NCBI RefSeq assembly: GCF_050410795.1
Contig: NZ_CP191258.1
Coordinates: 3,100,001-3,164,000, forward strand
Reading direction: 5' to 3'
Length of the DNA stretch: 64,000 nucleotides
Source of the DNA: Fontivita pretiosa
Lineage (GTDB): Bacteria; Planctomycetota; Phycisphaerae; Tepidisphaerales; Tepidisphaeraceae
The notes beneath the pieces are model-generated. The model had not been told where the DNA came from. It ran no database searches and saw nothing but the letters and a program-made list of their open reading frames with translations. Each line of letters starts with the position of its first letter. Position 1 is the stretch's first letter. Shown piece by piece: positions 25,525 through 35,249 of the stretch. The position numbers and the translations under genes were made by a program.

Positions 25525-26886
25525 GCGTCGCGATGAGCTATTCCCAAATCCTGTGGACGGCCGCGACAGGTTAAGCGGCGATTCGTTCTCCGTCGACGAA
25601 CACGATGCCGTCGATCAGGTCCTGCAATCTCTCGCTCCCGTTCAACTTTCTCCAGCGTGACTCGGCCTTGCGGGCCAGTTTGAAAGCCATGGCGATTCCC
25701 GCCTCACGAGAGCCCGGGCCCTTGGTGCGGTAGGTTCGCAGCCGCACCGTCGCGAACGTGCTCTCGATCGGGTTGCTGGTCCGCAGGTGCTGCCAGTGCT
25801 CGGCGGGAAAGTCGTAGAACGCCAGCAGCTCGGCCCGATCCTTCTCCAGACAATCCGTGGCGCGCGGCCACTTGGCGCCGTACACCTCGATGAAGCGGTC
25901 GAACGCCTTGGTGGCATCCGACCGGGTCGCCGCCATCCAGATCTGGTGCAGCATCGTCTTGGCCGCCGGCTGCTCGCCTTTGGGCAGCTTGTCCAGCACA
26001 TTGCAGGTCTTGTGCACCCAGCAACGCTGATGGCGGGTCGAGGGGAACACCTTGCCCAGGGCGATCCAGAAGCCCAGGGAGCCGTCCCCCGTGGCCAGCC
26101 TGGGCGCGATCGCCAGCCCGCGGGATTTGCAGTCCAGCAGCAAGCTTGTCCAGCTCGTCTCGCTCTCGCGCTGCCCATCGACCATCGCGATCAGCTCCTT
26201 GCGGCCATCGGCAGTCGCGCCCATCAGCACCAGTAAACACGGGCGATCGTCGCTCAGCCGGCAGCCGAAGTACAAGCCATCGGCCCAGACATAAACGTAA
26301 TGTTTGCCCGACAGATCCCGCCGGCTCCAGTCTTCGTATTCGCCGTGCCAGACCGCCAGCATCCGCGTCACGCTGGTGGCCGACAACCCCGATCCATCGA
26401 ATCCCAGGTGCACCAGGGCATCGGGCATCTCGCCGGTGCTGATCCCCTTGAGATACAGCCACGGCACCAGTTCCTCGATCGCACGGGTCTTACGCAGGTA
26501 ACGCGGCAGGATCTTGCTGGTGAAGCGGAAGCGCACGCCGTTCTCATCGACGCGGCGGTCGTCCACCCGCGGTTGATGCACTTCGATCGGGCCGACGCCG
26601 CTGAGGACCGTCCGCGGCTGGTGATGGCCGTTCCGCACCACCAGGCGGTGGCCGGCATCGTCCCGATGATGCGCGTTGGCGTTGATGTAATCGGCGACCT
26701 CCTCCTCGATCGCCTTCTGAAGATAGCGGCGGGCGCCCTCGCGGGCGATCCGTTCCAGGGTCAAATCGACCACTGAATCGGTTGCCAGCCGCAGGGCAAG
26801 CGTGGATGATGACATGTGGCGTATCCTTCCTGGCCTCGTGGGCCAAACGGGTTCCTGAATCAAACCAGTTACCCAGGGTACGCCGC
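25525..26886 (-). mobile_element. IS256-family insertion sequence, ends approximate
   Basis: A complete mutator-type transposase fills this interval. The limits given are simply the edges of the flanking genes. I looked for terminal inverted repeats around 25530-25565 and 26835-26885 and could not establish a convincing pair. Confidence 0.6.
25571..26815 (-). CDS. IS256-family (mutator-type) transposase
   Basis: The 414-residue protein is intact. It has the N-terminal block EEEVADYINANAHHRDDAGH, the catalytic region with YVWADGLYFGCRLSDDRPC (first Asp), LATGDGSLGFWIALG with the second acid, the HQRCWVHKTCNVLDKLPK motif specific to this family and the Glu region LRTSNPIESTFATVRLRTYR. No frameshift is present, so it may be active. 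The ATG at 26815 begins MSSSTLALRL; an upstream start at 26863 is less likely. Confidence 0.92.
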   Translation of the reverse strand: MSSSTLALRLATDSVVDLTLERIAREGARRYLQKAIEEEVADYINANAHHRDDAGHRLVVRNGHHQPRTVLSGVGPIEVHQPRVDDRRVDENGVRFRFTSKILPRYLRKTRAIEELVPWLYLKGISTGEMPDALVHLGFDGSGLSATSVTRMLAVWHGEYEDWSRRDLSGKHYVYVWADGLYFGCRLSDDRPCLLVLMGATADGRKELIAMVDGQRESETSWTSLLLDCKSRGLAIAPRLATGDGSLGFWIALGKVFPSTRHQRCWVHKTCNVLDKLPKGEQPAAKTMLHQIWMAATRSDATKAFDRFIEVYGAKWPRATDCLEKDRAELLAFYDFPAEHWQHLRTSNPIESTFATVRLRTYRTKGPGSREAGIAMAFKLARKAESRWRKLNGSERLQDLIDGIVFVDGERIAA

Positions 26887-26888
26887 TT

Positions 26889-27242
26889 TTATTGCCGCGT
26901 CACCGTCCACAGCTTTTGGTCATAGCTCGTCGCGATTTGCGCGAGCAACTCCTGTGGGGGTCGGCCGCTCGGCCAACATGGCAGATCGTCGGGGCGCTCT
27001 TCTTTTGATGCACCTGGACCACACGGCTCAACGAGAACCTTTGCTATCGGATTGAAGAATGCTCCTTGCTTCTGTACTTGGACCTCGACCAGAAGTATGT
27101 TCCGGCCGCGCTCGGCAACGTAATAAACATCATCGTTCTGCCGCCAACCGTATCCCCCGCAACCCCCTACTATCTGCGTCAAGAGCGAGACCAGCGAAAG
27201 TATGAAGAGCGAGATTGGCAGTCGAGCCCCAGCGGCGAACAT
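26889..27242 (-). CDS. Small predicted lipoprotein
   Basis: The 117-residue product has a hydrophobic signal (LPISLFILSLVSLLTQIVGG) ending in the lipobox VGGC, so it is probably lipid-anchored. The mature part is short and contains ILLVEVQVQKQGAFFNPIAK and a CGPG/PCW pair of cysteines that may form a disulfide. No family is recognised. The ATG at 27242 is preferred because the basic and hydrophobic signal follows; longer starts add about 16 polar residues. Its stop lies against the IS256 element. Confidence 0.55.
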   Translation of the reverse strand: MFAAGARLPISLFILSLVSLLTQIVGGCGGYGWRQNDDVYYVAERGRNILLVEVQVQKQGAFFNPIAKVLVEPCGPGASKEERPDDLPCWPSGRPPQELLAQIATSYDQKLWTVTRQ

Positions 27243-27321
27243 GATCGAGTTTGGTCGCGACTCCTGTGGCATGATCGATCGGGCCAACACGGTTACCGAA
27301 CACGGAAGGGTTCCTCATTGG

Positions 27322-30300
27322 TTACGGCCAAGTCCCCCAAGTGTCGATGTAGGCCTGTGTCAGCGAGGTCGTCAGAAGCGACTGCACCGCCACGTCCTCG
27401 GCGATTCCTCTGCCTCTAATCCTCCCTCTCCTGTCAACCCGACTGGTGTGATCAGTGCCGAGCGGCCACCCGCCTGCGGGTTCCGCGTAGTTCTGGCGAA
27501 CGAAATCCCGATCGCGCCCCAATTCAAACCACTCGTCTTCGTCCAGTTCGGTGCCCCCCAGCGGCACGCCGTCCCGGAACAGCAGTGTCCACTGTTGGTA
27601 TGCGTTGTAGTGCCACCACGTTCCGATCGAGAGGTACGGGCTATCCGGGATCGGCTCGATCGGGTAGCGGGCTTCCGCGACGGGCGCCCCAATGGCTTCA
27701 AATAGCCCGCCACCAAGGACCTCCAGGTCGATGTGAATCGCGTCGATGTACGCGGTCCAGAAGAAGTTGACCCTGGGCGCCCCGAGTCCGGTTAGAAGCC
27801 GCTCACGAAGTGCCGGAAGCCGACCGGCTTCCGAGGCCAGCGCTTCCATGAGCATTTGGACCGATCCACCTCCGTGGCTATACCCGAACAGGCCGACACG
27901 CGTCACGCCGCGGTTCATGATCGCATCGATTAGGAAAGCAAGCGCGCCCGTAGGATTCCCGTGGGCATCAACGCGCGCGTCCCCATGATACGGATTGGCA
28001 CGGCCGAGCACACCGTCCCCGCAGCGGAGCCGCACCGCAAAGTTATCGTTGCCGGGATCCTCTGGGAACATCGTCACCGCCCAAGGGTTAGCCAATTGTC
28101 CAAACGTATCGCGGATCTGCTGTCCGATAGTCCGTGCCCCGACGTCGAAGATGCTCCAAATCTGTCCTCCGATTCCGTGGGTGCCACGCGACTGCGTATG
28201 TCCGGCGAAGCCGATGATCAGCGTGGTGGCTCCCGCGTGTGTCGTCCAGAATCCGTCGCGATCGGTCAGCGGGTCCCCAGTTGGACCATCGCCATCGTCG
28301 AGGCCTCCGCCGCCCCATACATCATTGTTCGGATCGCCGTCGTGCAGCGTGGGATCGTCCGGTCGGTGCGGATCGTTGCCCAACCGTCGGGCAAAGCGCC
28401 CTCGAAACGCCTGCGTCTGCCCAGTCGAGCCGTTCCCAAGCTGCGCCTCGATAGCCGGCTCTTGAAGGGATGGAGTCGTCGTCAAGAGTTTGGCGAACAC
28501 AGACACAGTTCCTGAGCCGGAGATGCCGAAGACGGACAAGTCGATGCCCTGGCCCGAGCCAATCGCATTCAGGCCCATGATGTCGCGATAGAGCTGGAGC
28601 TGGCTATCGTCAAAGGTGAACGTGACCGTCGCGCCGGGCATGGCATCATTGACCGTCAGGGCCAGCTCTTCGTAGTCGCCGTCCTCCTCCATGTACGGCA
28701 GCTCCGTCGGCTGAGTCGCCTCAAGGACCTCGGCCGCGTAGGTGTTGTCGTGAACGAAGTCTTGGTTGCTGTCCTCGAACACGTCCAGGTCGATCGCCGG
28801 CTGGGTCACGGCCCACTTCTTGGCGCTGAAGGTCTGCGGCACGCCACTCACGACCGCGCGAACGCGATACCAACACGCCGTCTGCGGAGACAGCGGAGCG
28901 TCGGTATATGCTTTGTCCGCGGCGCCGTCACCCGCGACCGTTGCCAGCGGGCTGGCGCCGAAGTTCACCCCGTCAGTAGACCGCCAGACCTCCCAATGGC
29001 TCTCGCCCGTCACCTCATCATCCCACGACAACATGATCTCGTTCGACGAATCGGACCACACATTGAACGCGAACGGGGTGACGATGCTGTGCTGCCACTC
29101 AAGGCTCAGGATCGCCAGGTCGTCCTCGTCCACCATCCGTTGGAATAGGGGAACGTCAGCGTGGCGGTGTCCACGCCCGACGTATCGTTGAAGGCGAAGT
29201 CGAAGTCCACCGTCGCCAGCGGGTGCGAACCCTGCACCTCGATGCTGATGTCGCTCTTGCTCAGCCCGCTGACGCCCTGGCTGAACGTGAGCGTCAGGTG
29301 CTGCTGCTGCCCGGCGGGCGGATCGGGCTCGAAGTGGGCGCTGACCAGATCCGCCGGCGGCGCACCCAGCGGCGTGATCGGCGTGTACCCGGAGTTGGTG
29401 TCCTGGCTGAACGCCCGCACGCGGAAGGTGTACTGCACCGTGTCCAGCAGTCCCTCGGCGGTGAAGCTGGTCGCATCCGCCGCCGACGTGCCGATCTGCT
29501 CGAAGGCGCCGCCATTGAGACTGCGGTAGATGGCAAAGCCGCTCTCGGCCGTCGCGTTGTCGCGCCACTCGATCGTGGCCGAGCCAGGCAGCGATTGAGC
29601 GATCGCCGTCACGTGATTGGGCGCCGGCAGCACGGTGGTGGCGGCCTTCTTGGCGCTGGCCCCGGTGTCAAAGCCGCCCGGGCCGACTCCTCGCACACGA
29701 TACCAGTAACGCGTGCCCTGACTCAGGTTCGTGTCGTCAAACGTGGTGGTGTTGGCGGGCAGGTCCTGGTACCACACGAAGTTGGCGCCGTCGGTGGAGC
29801 GCTGGATCCGCCAGGTGTTCTCGCCCTCCACATCGTCCCACGCCAGGCGAATGCTGCTGGACGACAGGGCGGTGACGTAAAAGTCCGTCGGCTCGTAGAG
29901 GTGAACGAAGTAGCCGTTGTCGATGATGGCGTAGTCGGTGGCGTCGATCGAGCCGGAGTAGTCGAAGTCGCCATCGTCCCAGCTCCAACCTTCCGGCGGC
30001 ACGCCGTGCTGCTGCTGATATGAGTAGCTGGCGTCGATGATGGCGTAGTCGGCGGCGTTGACGCCTCGGCTGCGGTCGGCGTCGCCGTTGAGGAACCAGA
30101 AGGCAAGGGTGTACTCCTCGGCCAAGGGTTCGCCGTCGGATGCGCTCGTCACGCTGTTGGCCAGCAGTCGCACCTGTCAGTTCCCGTTCTCGAGGATGCC
30201 GGTGTTGAACTGAGCCTGCGGAAAGCTGAGGGTGGCAGTATATGTTAGTGGATCGTAACCGTCAAGCACCAGAGGCACGGTCGAATCGGTATCGATGTTC

Positions 30301-30608
30301 TCCGCGACGAAATCCTCTGCCGCCACGCCGAGCACGTGCCGATCAAACTGAAAGCTGACGCTGTGGGGCGCATGGAGCCAGTCGAAGCCTGCCTGCACCA
30401 CCTGCGGCCCGGCGCTCAGCAGGCAGCGTTGTTCGAGGGTCTCACAGACGGCACGACGGAGGGGCTCTCTCGAACTCGAAACGACGCGAGCACAGAGGGA
30501 GGGTGAGCCGCCAGGCGGGCGCGCGGATCCTCGGCATAACGCAAACGGCCGGCGTGCCTCCTTGTTCACGCCGGCCGCTAGAGCCGCGAATCCTTTCGCA
30601 CCGTCCAT
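27322..30608 (-). pseudogene. Exported dockerin/fibronectin-III/lipase-like protein, broken twice
   Basis: Read as one gene it encodes about 1095 residues. The N-terminus carries the planctomycete export signature TLEQRCLLSA. Two dockerin-like calcium repeats follow (GDADRSRGVNAADYAIID and GDFDYSGSIDATDYAIID), then two or three fibronectin-III-like modules (AWDDVEGENTWRIQRSTDG; SWDDEVTGESHWEVWRSTDG) and a C-terminal alpha/beta-hydrolase-like region with GYSHGGG as nucleophile motif. An in-frame TGA at 30177-30179 splits the N-terminus from the dockerins, and a one-base loss near 29140 (TFPYSNG to MVDEDDLAILS) breaks the fibronectin part. Both lesions look like mutations. Confidence 0.75.
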
Positions 30609-30611
30609 AGT

Positions 30612-31508
30612 TCATTCCCGGGCCGTCCTGTGCCCGGATGTGCTTGCCATCAATACCCCGCGCGTCGGAAACAACTCCTCCAAAAACCTGGCCAGTCCTT
30701 CTTCCTGATTCGAGCCGATGACCAGTTGGGCGGCCTGCTGAACCTGTGGCCGGGCATTGCCCATCGCCACGCCCAGTCCGGCGTTGCGGATCATGTGCAG
30801 GTCGTTGATGTCGTCGCCGATCGCGATGATCTGCTCGGCAGCAATTCCGTGTCGCCTGGCTACGTGCATGATCCCTTCCCACTTGTTCACGGACGGATCG
30901 AAGACTTCAAGCACCTGCACGTTCTGTGGCGGAACGTGGATGCTGTGGCAAAACGCGCGGCCGTTGAATCGCCGGGCCAGCCGCTGCCTGACCTGCTCGA
31001 CCTGCTCGGGCGGGGCGACAATCCCGCAGCGGATCGTGTGCTCGTGACGATACTTGCCCAGGTTCGGCACCCGTCGCCACACCGCTTGCGTTGCCTGCAT
31101 CCACCGCGCCGTCGATTCGTTGATCTCGATCCCATCGGTGATCAGATAGTCGATCCCGGTGGCCGACTCGTCCTGAAGCGCCAGTGCCGCGTGCCCGGCG
31201 GCTTCGAGTTCGTCGCAGACCTCGGCGGCCAGCGTCGGCTGCATGGCCTGGCGATGCAGCGTGATGCGATGTCGGGTGTCGATGACCATCGCCCCGCTGA
31301 CGAACACCGCGCAGTCAAAGTGCGCCACCGCGGACAGGACCGCTCGGCTTTCAGTGAAGTTCCGGCCGGTGGCAAAGCAAACCAGCATCCCCGCGTCCAG
31401 TGCCCGGTGTACAGCGTCTTTGGTGCGAGGCCTGACCGTTCCCTGCGGGCAGAGCAACGTCCCGTCCAGGTCGATGGCGATCATCCGATATCGATTGCCG
31501 CGGGTCAT
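30612..31508 (-). CDS. Cof-type HAD-superfamily phosphatase
   Basis: The 298-residue protein has the HAD motifs in order: MIAIDLDGTLL (nucleophile and acid Asp) near residue 9, CFATGRNFTESRAV (motif II Thr), the type-IIB cap in the middle, Lys of VNKWEGIMHVARRHG (motif III) and IGDDINDLHMIRNAGLGVAMGNA (motif IV). Such enzymes dephosphorylate sugar phosphates or cofactors; the substrate is unknown. The ATG at 31508 is preferred over a TTG 16 codons upstream. It ends three bases before the start of the broken exported-protein gene. Confidence 0.9.
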   Translation of the reverse strand: MTRGNRYRMIAIDLDGTLLCPQGTVRPRTKDAVHRALDAGMLVCFATGRNFTESRAVLSAVAHFDCAVFVSGAMVIDTRHRITLHRQAMQPTLAAEVCDELEAAGHAALALQDESATGIDYLITDGIEINESTARWMQATQAVWRRVPNLGKYRHEHTIRCGIVAPPEQVEQVRQRLARRFNGRAFCHSIHVPPQNVQVLEVFDPSVNKWEGIMHVARRHGIAAEQIIAIGDDINDLHMIRNAGLGVAMGNARPQVQQAAQLVIGSNQEEGLARFLEELFPTRGVLMASTSGHRTARE

Positions 31509-31607
31509 CTCAGCCGTACCGGACGCGGAGGATACTGGTTCATCCAGTGAATTCAATGGTCCGTGGCGACACTCGACCAGTTATCCACAACAGGTTGGGA
31601 TTGATAA

Positions 31608-31850
31608 GGGACACAACGCAAACTCCGGGGGTGCAGCCGCCTTGGTGAGCGGATTCGCGCCTTCGCTGACAACTGGCAGGTCGTCCCCGATGTCGATGTT
31701 TTGGCTGAGGAACTGGAATGCCGGAGACTCTTGTCGGTGTCACTGAGCCTCACCGGCACTCAGACGATTACACCCGGTAAGCTCGTCGGCACCGAATCGC
31801 CGTCATTGGACGTATTCTACAGCAGCGCCAGTGGCGCAAACCGGGGGTAA
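31608..31850 (+). pseudogene. Fragment of an exported protein with the LExRRLLS signature
   Basis: The frame between TAA at 31605 and TAA at 31848 has 80 codons and no ATG. It encodes ERIRAFADNWQVVPDVDV, then ELECRRLLSVSLSLTGTQTI and a Ser/Gly-rich end. The LExRRLLS string followed by a Val/Ser/Leu strand is the planctomycete export signature, also seen (as LEQRCLLSA) in the gene at 30608. Without a start codon and with an early stop this is a remnant. The rest of 31509-31865 holds no gene. Confidence 0.45.
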
Positions 31851-31865
31851 TCAGTTCGCGGCGAC

Positions 31866-34544
31866 TCAGACGGCGGCGGGACGCCTCCGGCGAGCCTTCA
31901 CAGGTTTCTTCTCAGACCTTTCCTCAGGCTTGTGAGCCTTGTCCTCAGGCTTGTGAGCTCTGTTCTCGGGCTTGTGAGCTTTTTCCTGAGTCTGCGGGCC
32001 CTTTTGTTCAGGTTTTTGGGCCTTGGACTTGCTGGGTGGCATCAGCGCGATGTCCAGCACCTCGTCGATCGTCGAGACGAAGTGGAACTTGATCGTGTTG
32101 CGTACCTCCTCGGGGATATCAGGCAGGTCCTTTTCGTTGCGCTTGGGGACGATCACTTCCTTGATGCCGGCGCGCTTGGCGGCCAGGGTCTTTTCCTTCA
32201 GCCCGCCGATGGGCAGGACCAGCCCGCGTAGCGTGATCTCGCCGGTCATCGCCACTTCAGGCCTGACCGGACGGTTCAGCAGCAGTGAGGCCAGTGCGGT
32301 GAACATGGCGACGCCGGCACTGGGGCCGTCCTTGGGCACGGCGCCGGCGGGAACGTGGATGTGGATGTCGCTCTCGGCCAGCAGCTTCGGATCGATCCCC
32401 AGCGATTCCGCGCGGGAGCGAATGAGGCTGAAGGCGGCGGTGGCGGATTCCTTCATCACGTCGCCGATTTGACCGGTCAAAAGGATGTTGCCCTTGCCGG
32501 GCATGCGAGTGGCCTCGATGAACAGGATCTCTCCGCCGTAGGGGGTGTAGGCCATTCCCGTCGCCACGCCCGGCACCCGTGTTCGCTGGGCCAGTTCGGA
32601 TTCGTATTTGGGCGGGCCAAGCACCTTGGCGACGTACTGGCGATCAACCACGACGTGATCGACCTTGCCGCTGACGATCTCGGCGGCGATGGCGCGGGCG
32701 ATCGAGCCGATGTTCCGCTCCAGGTTTCGCACGCCCGCCTCACGCGTGTAGCGCTCGATGATCTCGCGCAGGGCTTCGTCCTTGAAGCGGGCTTCCTTTT
32801 CGGTCAGGCCGTTGGCCTCAAGCTGCCGCGGCACCAGGTACTTTTTGGCGATGTGGAGTTTTTCGGTGTTGGTGTACCCGGGGATCTCGATGACTTCCAT
32901 GCGGTCGCGCAGCGGGCCGGGAACCGTGTCCATCGTGTTGGCGGTGGCGATGAACAGGACCTTGCTCAGATCGAACGGCACGTCCAGGTAGTGATCGGTG
33001 AAGGTGTGGTTCTGAGCCGGATCGAGCACTTCGAGCAGGGCGGCGGCCGGATCGCCGCGGAAGTCGGCGCCGAGCTTGTCGATCTCGTCGAGCATCATGA
33101 CCGGGTTGCGTGTACCGGCCTTGCGGATCTCGGCAATGATGCGTCCGGGCATGGAGCCGATGTAGGTTCTGCGATGTCCGCGGATGTCGGCCTCGTCGCG
33201 CACGCCGCCCAGGGCCACGCGGATGAATTTCCGGCCCATGGCTTCGGCGATGGACTTTCCCAGGGAGGTTTTTCCGACGCCGGGCGGACCGACGAAGCAG
33301 AGGATCGCGCCTGCGCCGCCGACGTTCTCCTCGCCGGGGCTGCCGTTGATGGCCTGATTGTTGTCCGAGGGCTTGGCTGCGGCCTGACCGGGCTGGGCGG
33401 CGCCGGCCTCTGCGGCCTGTTTCTCGCTTTTGGCCTGCCGGGCGCGCTGCTTGAGCTTCAGCACCGCCAGATACTCCAGGATGCGTCGCTTGACCTTTTC
33501 CAGGTCGTGATGGTCGCGATCGAGAATACGCCGGGCTTCTTCCAGATCGAGCTTGTCGGGGGTGGTGACCGACCAGGGAAGCTCCGAAAGGATCGTCAGG
33601 TAGGTGCGGATCACGCCATACTCGGGAGAGGCGCTGGGAATGGCCTCCAGGCGGGCCAGCTCGCGTTCGGCCTCCTTCATGACGTTCTCGGGCAGCTTGG
33701 CGGCGATGAGTTTCTCGCGGAGCTGCTCGATCTCGCCGGCGGTGCCGGCCTCGGTCTCGCCCAGCTCCTTGCGGATCGCCTTCATCTGCTCCTGGAGGTA
33801 GTAACGCCGCTGGCTCTTGTCGATGTTCTCCTTGACCTGGGTCTGAATCTTGTTCTGAAGCTCCAGAACGTCGAGCTGGGTGGCCAGCTTCGAGGCGACC
33901 ATTCGCAGGCGTTTTTCCACGTCGAGTTCTTCGAGCATGGCCTGCTTGTCCGCCACGTCGCCCTGGACATTGGCAGCCAGGAAATCCGCCAGCGCTGACG
34001 GCGAGGTGATGCTGTTGAGTACCTGGGCGGCCTCATCGGGAGTATTGGGCGACAACTCGATGACGCGATTGGCCTGCTGCCGCACGGATGCCACCAGCGC
34101 CTCCAGTTCCGGTCCGGGGCGAATGATCTCCTCCAGGACCTCGATCTGGCCGACGGCGAACGGCTCGGTCTGCACCAGCCCCTTGAGCCGGAAGCGGACC
34201 AGCCCGTGCACGATGATCGACTGGTTTCCGTCCGGGAGCTTGAAGAGCTTGAGGATGGTGGCGGCCACGCCGACGTGGTACAGGTCCTCGAATTTGGGAT
34301 CTTCCACCTCGGGATTTCGCTGCGTGACGATGCCGATCTTCTTGTCGCCGGGCATCACTTCGTCGAGCAGGTTTTTACTCTTCTGTCGCCCGACGTTCAG
34401 CGGCATGACCGTGCCGGGGAACACGACGATGTTGCGGATCGGCAGGATGGGCAGCAGATTGGGAATGGTCAACTGTTGCCCGTTGGAACCGATGCGGATG
34501 ACGGTCGCATCGCTGGAGCGCTCAAGGATCACAGAATCAGCCAT
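31866..34544 (-). CDS. lon: ATP-dependent protease Lon
   Basis: Lon degrades misfolded and regulatory proteins in the cytoplasm. The 892-residue protein has the N-terminal substrate domain (LLPILPIRNIVVFPGTVMPL at 30-49), the AAA+ module with Walker A GPPGVGKT at 419-426 and Walker B MLDEID at 484-489, and the Ser-Lys dyad Ser742 (KDGPSAGVA) and Lys785 (GGLKEK). Two additions make it longer than the usual 780-820: an Ala/Gln/Pro linker at about 373-412 before Walker A, and a C-terminal tail with three HKPE repeats ending in KARRRRPAAV. It follows hsp20 by 88 bases. Confidence 0.97.
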   Translation of the reverse strand: MADSVILERSSDATVIRIGSNGQQLTIPNLLPILPIRNIVVFPGTVMPLNVGRQKSKNLLDEVMPGDKKIGIVTQRNPEVEDPKFEDLYHVGVAATILKLFKLPDGNQSIIVHGLVRFRLKGLVQTEPFAVGQIEVLEEIIRPGPELEALVASVRQQANRVIELSPNTPDEAAQVLNSITSPSALADFLAANVQGDVADKQAMLEELDVEKRLRMVASKLATQLDVLELQNKIQTQVKENIDKSQRRYYLQEQMKAIRKELGETEAGTAGEIEQLREKLIAAKLPENVMKEAERELARLEAIPSASPEYGVIRTYLTILSELPWSVTTPDKLDLEEARRILDRDHHDLEKVKRRILEYLAVLKLKQRARQAKSEKQAAEAGAAQPGQAAAKPSDNNQAINGSPGEENVGGAGAILCFVGPPGVGKTSLGKSIAEAMGRKFIRVALGGVRDEADIRGHRRTYIGSMPGRIIAEIRKAGTRNPVMMLDEIDKLGADFRGDPAAALLEVLDPAQNHTFTDHYLDVPFDLSKVLFIATANTMDTVPGPLRDRMEVIEIPGYTNTEKLHIAKKYLVPRQLEANGLTEKEARFKDEALREIIERYTREAGVRNLERNIGSIARAIAAEIVSGKVDHVVVDRQYVAKVLGPPKYESELAQRTRVPGVATGMAYTPYGGEILFIEATRMPGKGNILLTGQIGDVMKESATAAFSLIRSRAESLGIDPKLLAESDIHIHVPAGAVPKDGPSAGVAMFTALASLLLNRPVRPEVAMTGEITLRGLVLPIGGLKEKTLAAKRAGIKEVIVPKRNEKDLPDIPEEVRNTIKFHFVSTIDEVLDIALMPPSKSKAQKPEQKGPQTQEKAHKPENRAHKPEDKAHKPEERSEKKPVKARRRRPAAV
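31918..31988. repeat. Tandem 21-bp repeat in the 3' end of lon
   Basis: Three copies of a 21-base unit based on cctcaggcttgtgagc encode the HKPE repeats of the Lon tail. The repeat keeps frame (seven codons) and could change copy number by slippage. Confidence 0.7.
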
Positions 34545-34632
34545 GGTTTATTCAGCAGGCAGCGGGCGGGCGACCGCGAGCAGCGCATGATCCTCGCTGC
34601 CTGCTGCCGGCCGCCTGCCGCCGGCTTCTCCT

Positions 34633-35088
34633 TCACTTTTTAGGCAGATGAATCCACAGCAATCCGTTGCGATAGGTGGCGGTGATCTTGTCCTGAGAGA
34701 TATCCACGGGCAGTTGAACCTCCCGCGAGAATTGCCCGTGATCGATTTCCATCAGATGCAGCCGCACCCACCTTCGTTGCGGATCGAGCTCGGCTTCAGG
34801 CTGTGCGCTGGCGGCTGCCGGGTCGTTGTATTCACCGGGCATTGGACGATGTCCGCGCAGGCGCAGCACGTTGTGGTCGATGGTGACGTCGATCTTGTCC
34901 TTATCCACGCCCGCCAGATCCACGCACAGCACGTATGCAGTTTCGGTCTCGTACAGATTGACACTGGGGACCCATGTATCCCCCGGAGCGAACTTGAAAT
35001 ACCCCTTGTGCATCTGTTCGATCATGACCGTCATTTGCCGCATCAGAATGCCAAACGACTGCGGATCTGTGGCTGTACTCACGGGCAT
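34633..35088 (-). CDS. Small heat-shock protein, Hsp20/alpha-crystallin family
   Basis: The 151-residue protein has an N-terminal helical arm and the alpha-crystallin domain at about residues 42-148: WVPSVNLYETETAYVLCVDL, then IDVTIDHNVLRLRGHRP, REVQLPVDISQDKITATYRN and GLLWIHLPK. It binds unfolding proteins and passes them to other chaperones. A ribosome-binding site ggagg stands seven bases before the ATG at 35088; longer starts are not protein-like. It is followed by lon, so chaperone and protease probably share a transcript. Confidence 0.93.
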   Translation of the reverse strand: MPVSTATDPQSFGILMRQMTVMIEQMHKGYFKFAPGDTWVPSVNLYETETAYVLCVDLAGVDKDKIDVTIDHNVLRLRGHRPMPGEYNDPAAASAQPEAELDPQRRWVRLHLMEIDHGQFSREVQLPVDISQDKITATYRNGLLWIHLPKK

Positions 35089-35206
35089 GGGAGGACCTCC
35101 CGGCGAAAGACAACTTAAACGCACGCCAGACGCCATGCACAAACCCTTGCGCCTGCACGCGCATGATGATATTCCGTTTAACACAGAATCGCCTCCTGCG
35201 GTAGGG

Positions 35207-35234
35207 CAAAAGCCCCGACGCCGGCCCGCGGGGC
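35207..35234 (-). terminator. Rho-independent terminator after the beta-helix gene
   Basis: On the minus strand GCCCCG and CGGGGC enclose an 11-base loop and are followed by tttt. It lies 16 bases past the stop of the beta-helix gene and separates it from hsp20. Confidence 0.65.
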
Positions 35235-35249
35235 AGTATCTGCGGCGCG

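Noticed and set aside
25530..26885. Terminal inverted repeats of the IS256-type element
   Set aside because: Several alignments of the two ends gave only scattered matches, so the ends are left approximate.
31540..31759. Minus-strand frames in the gap before the HAD gene
   Set aside because: They have short low-quality composition and no start signal; the plus-strand LExRRLLS frame explains the same DNA better.
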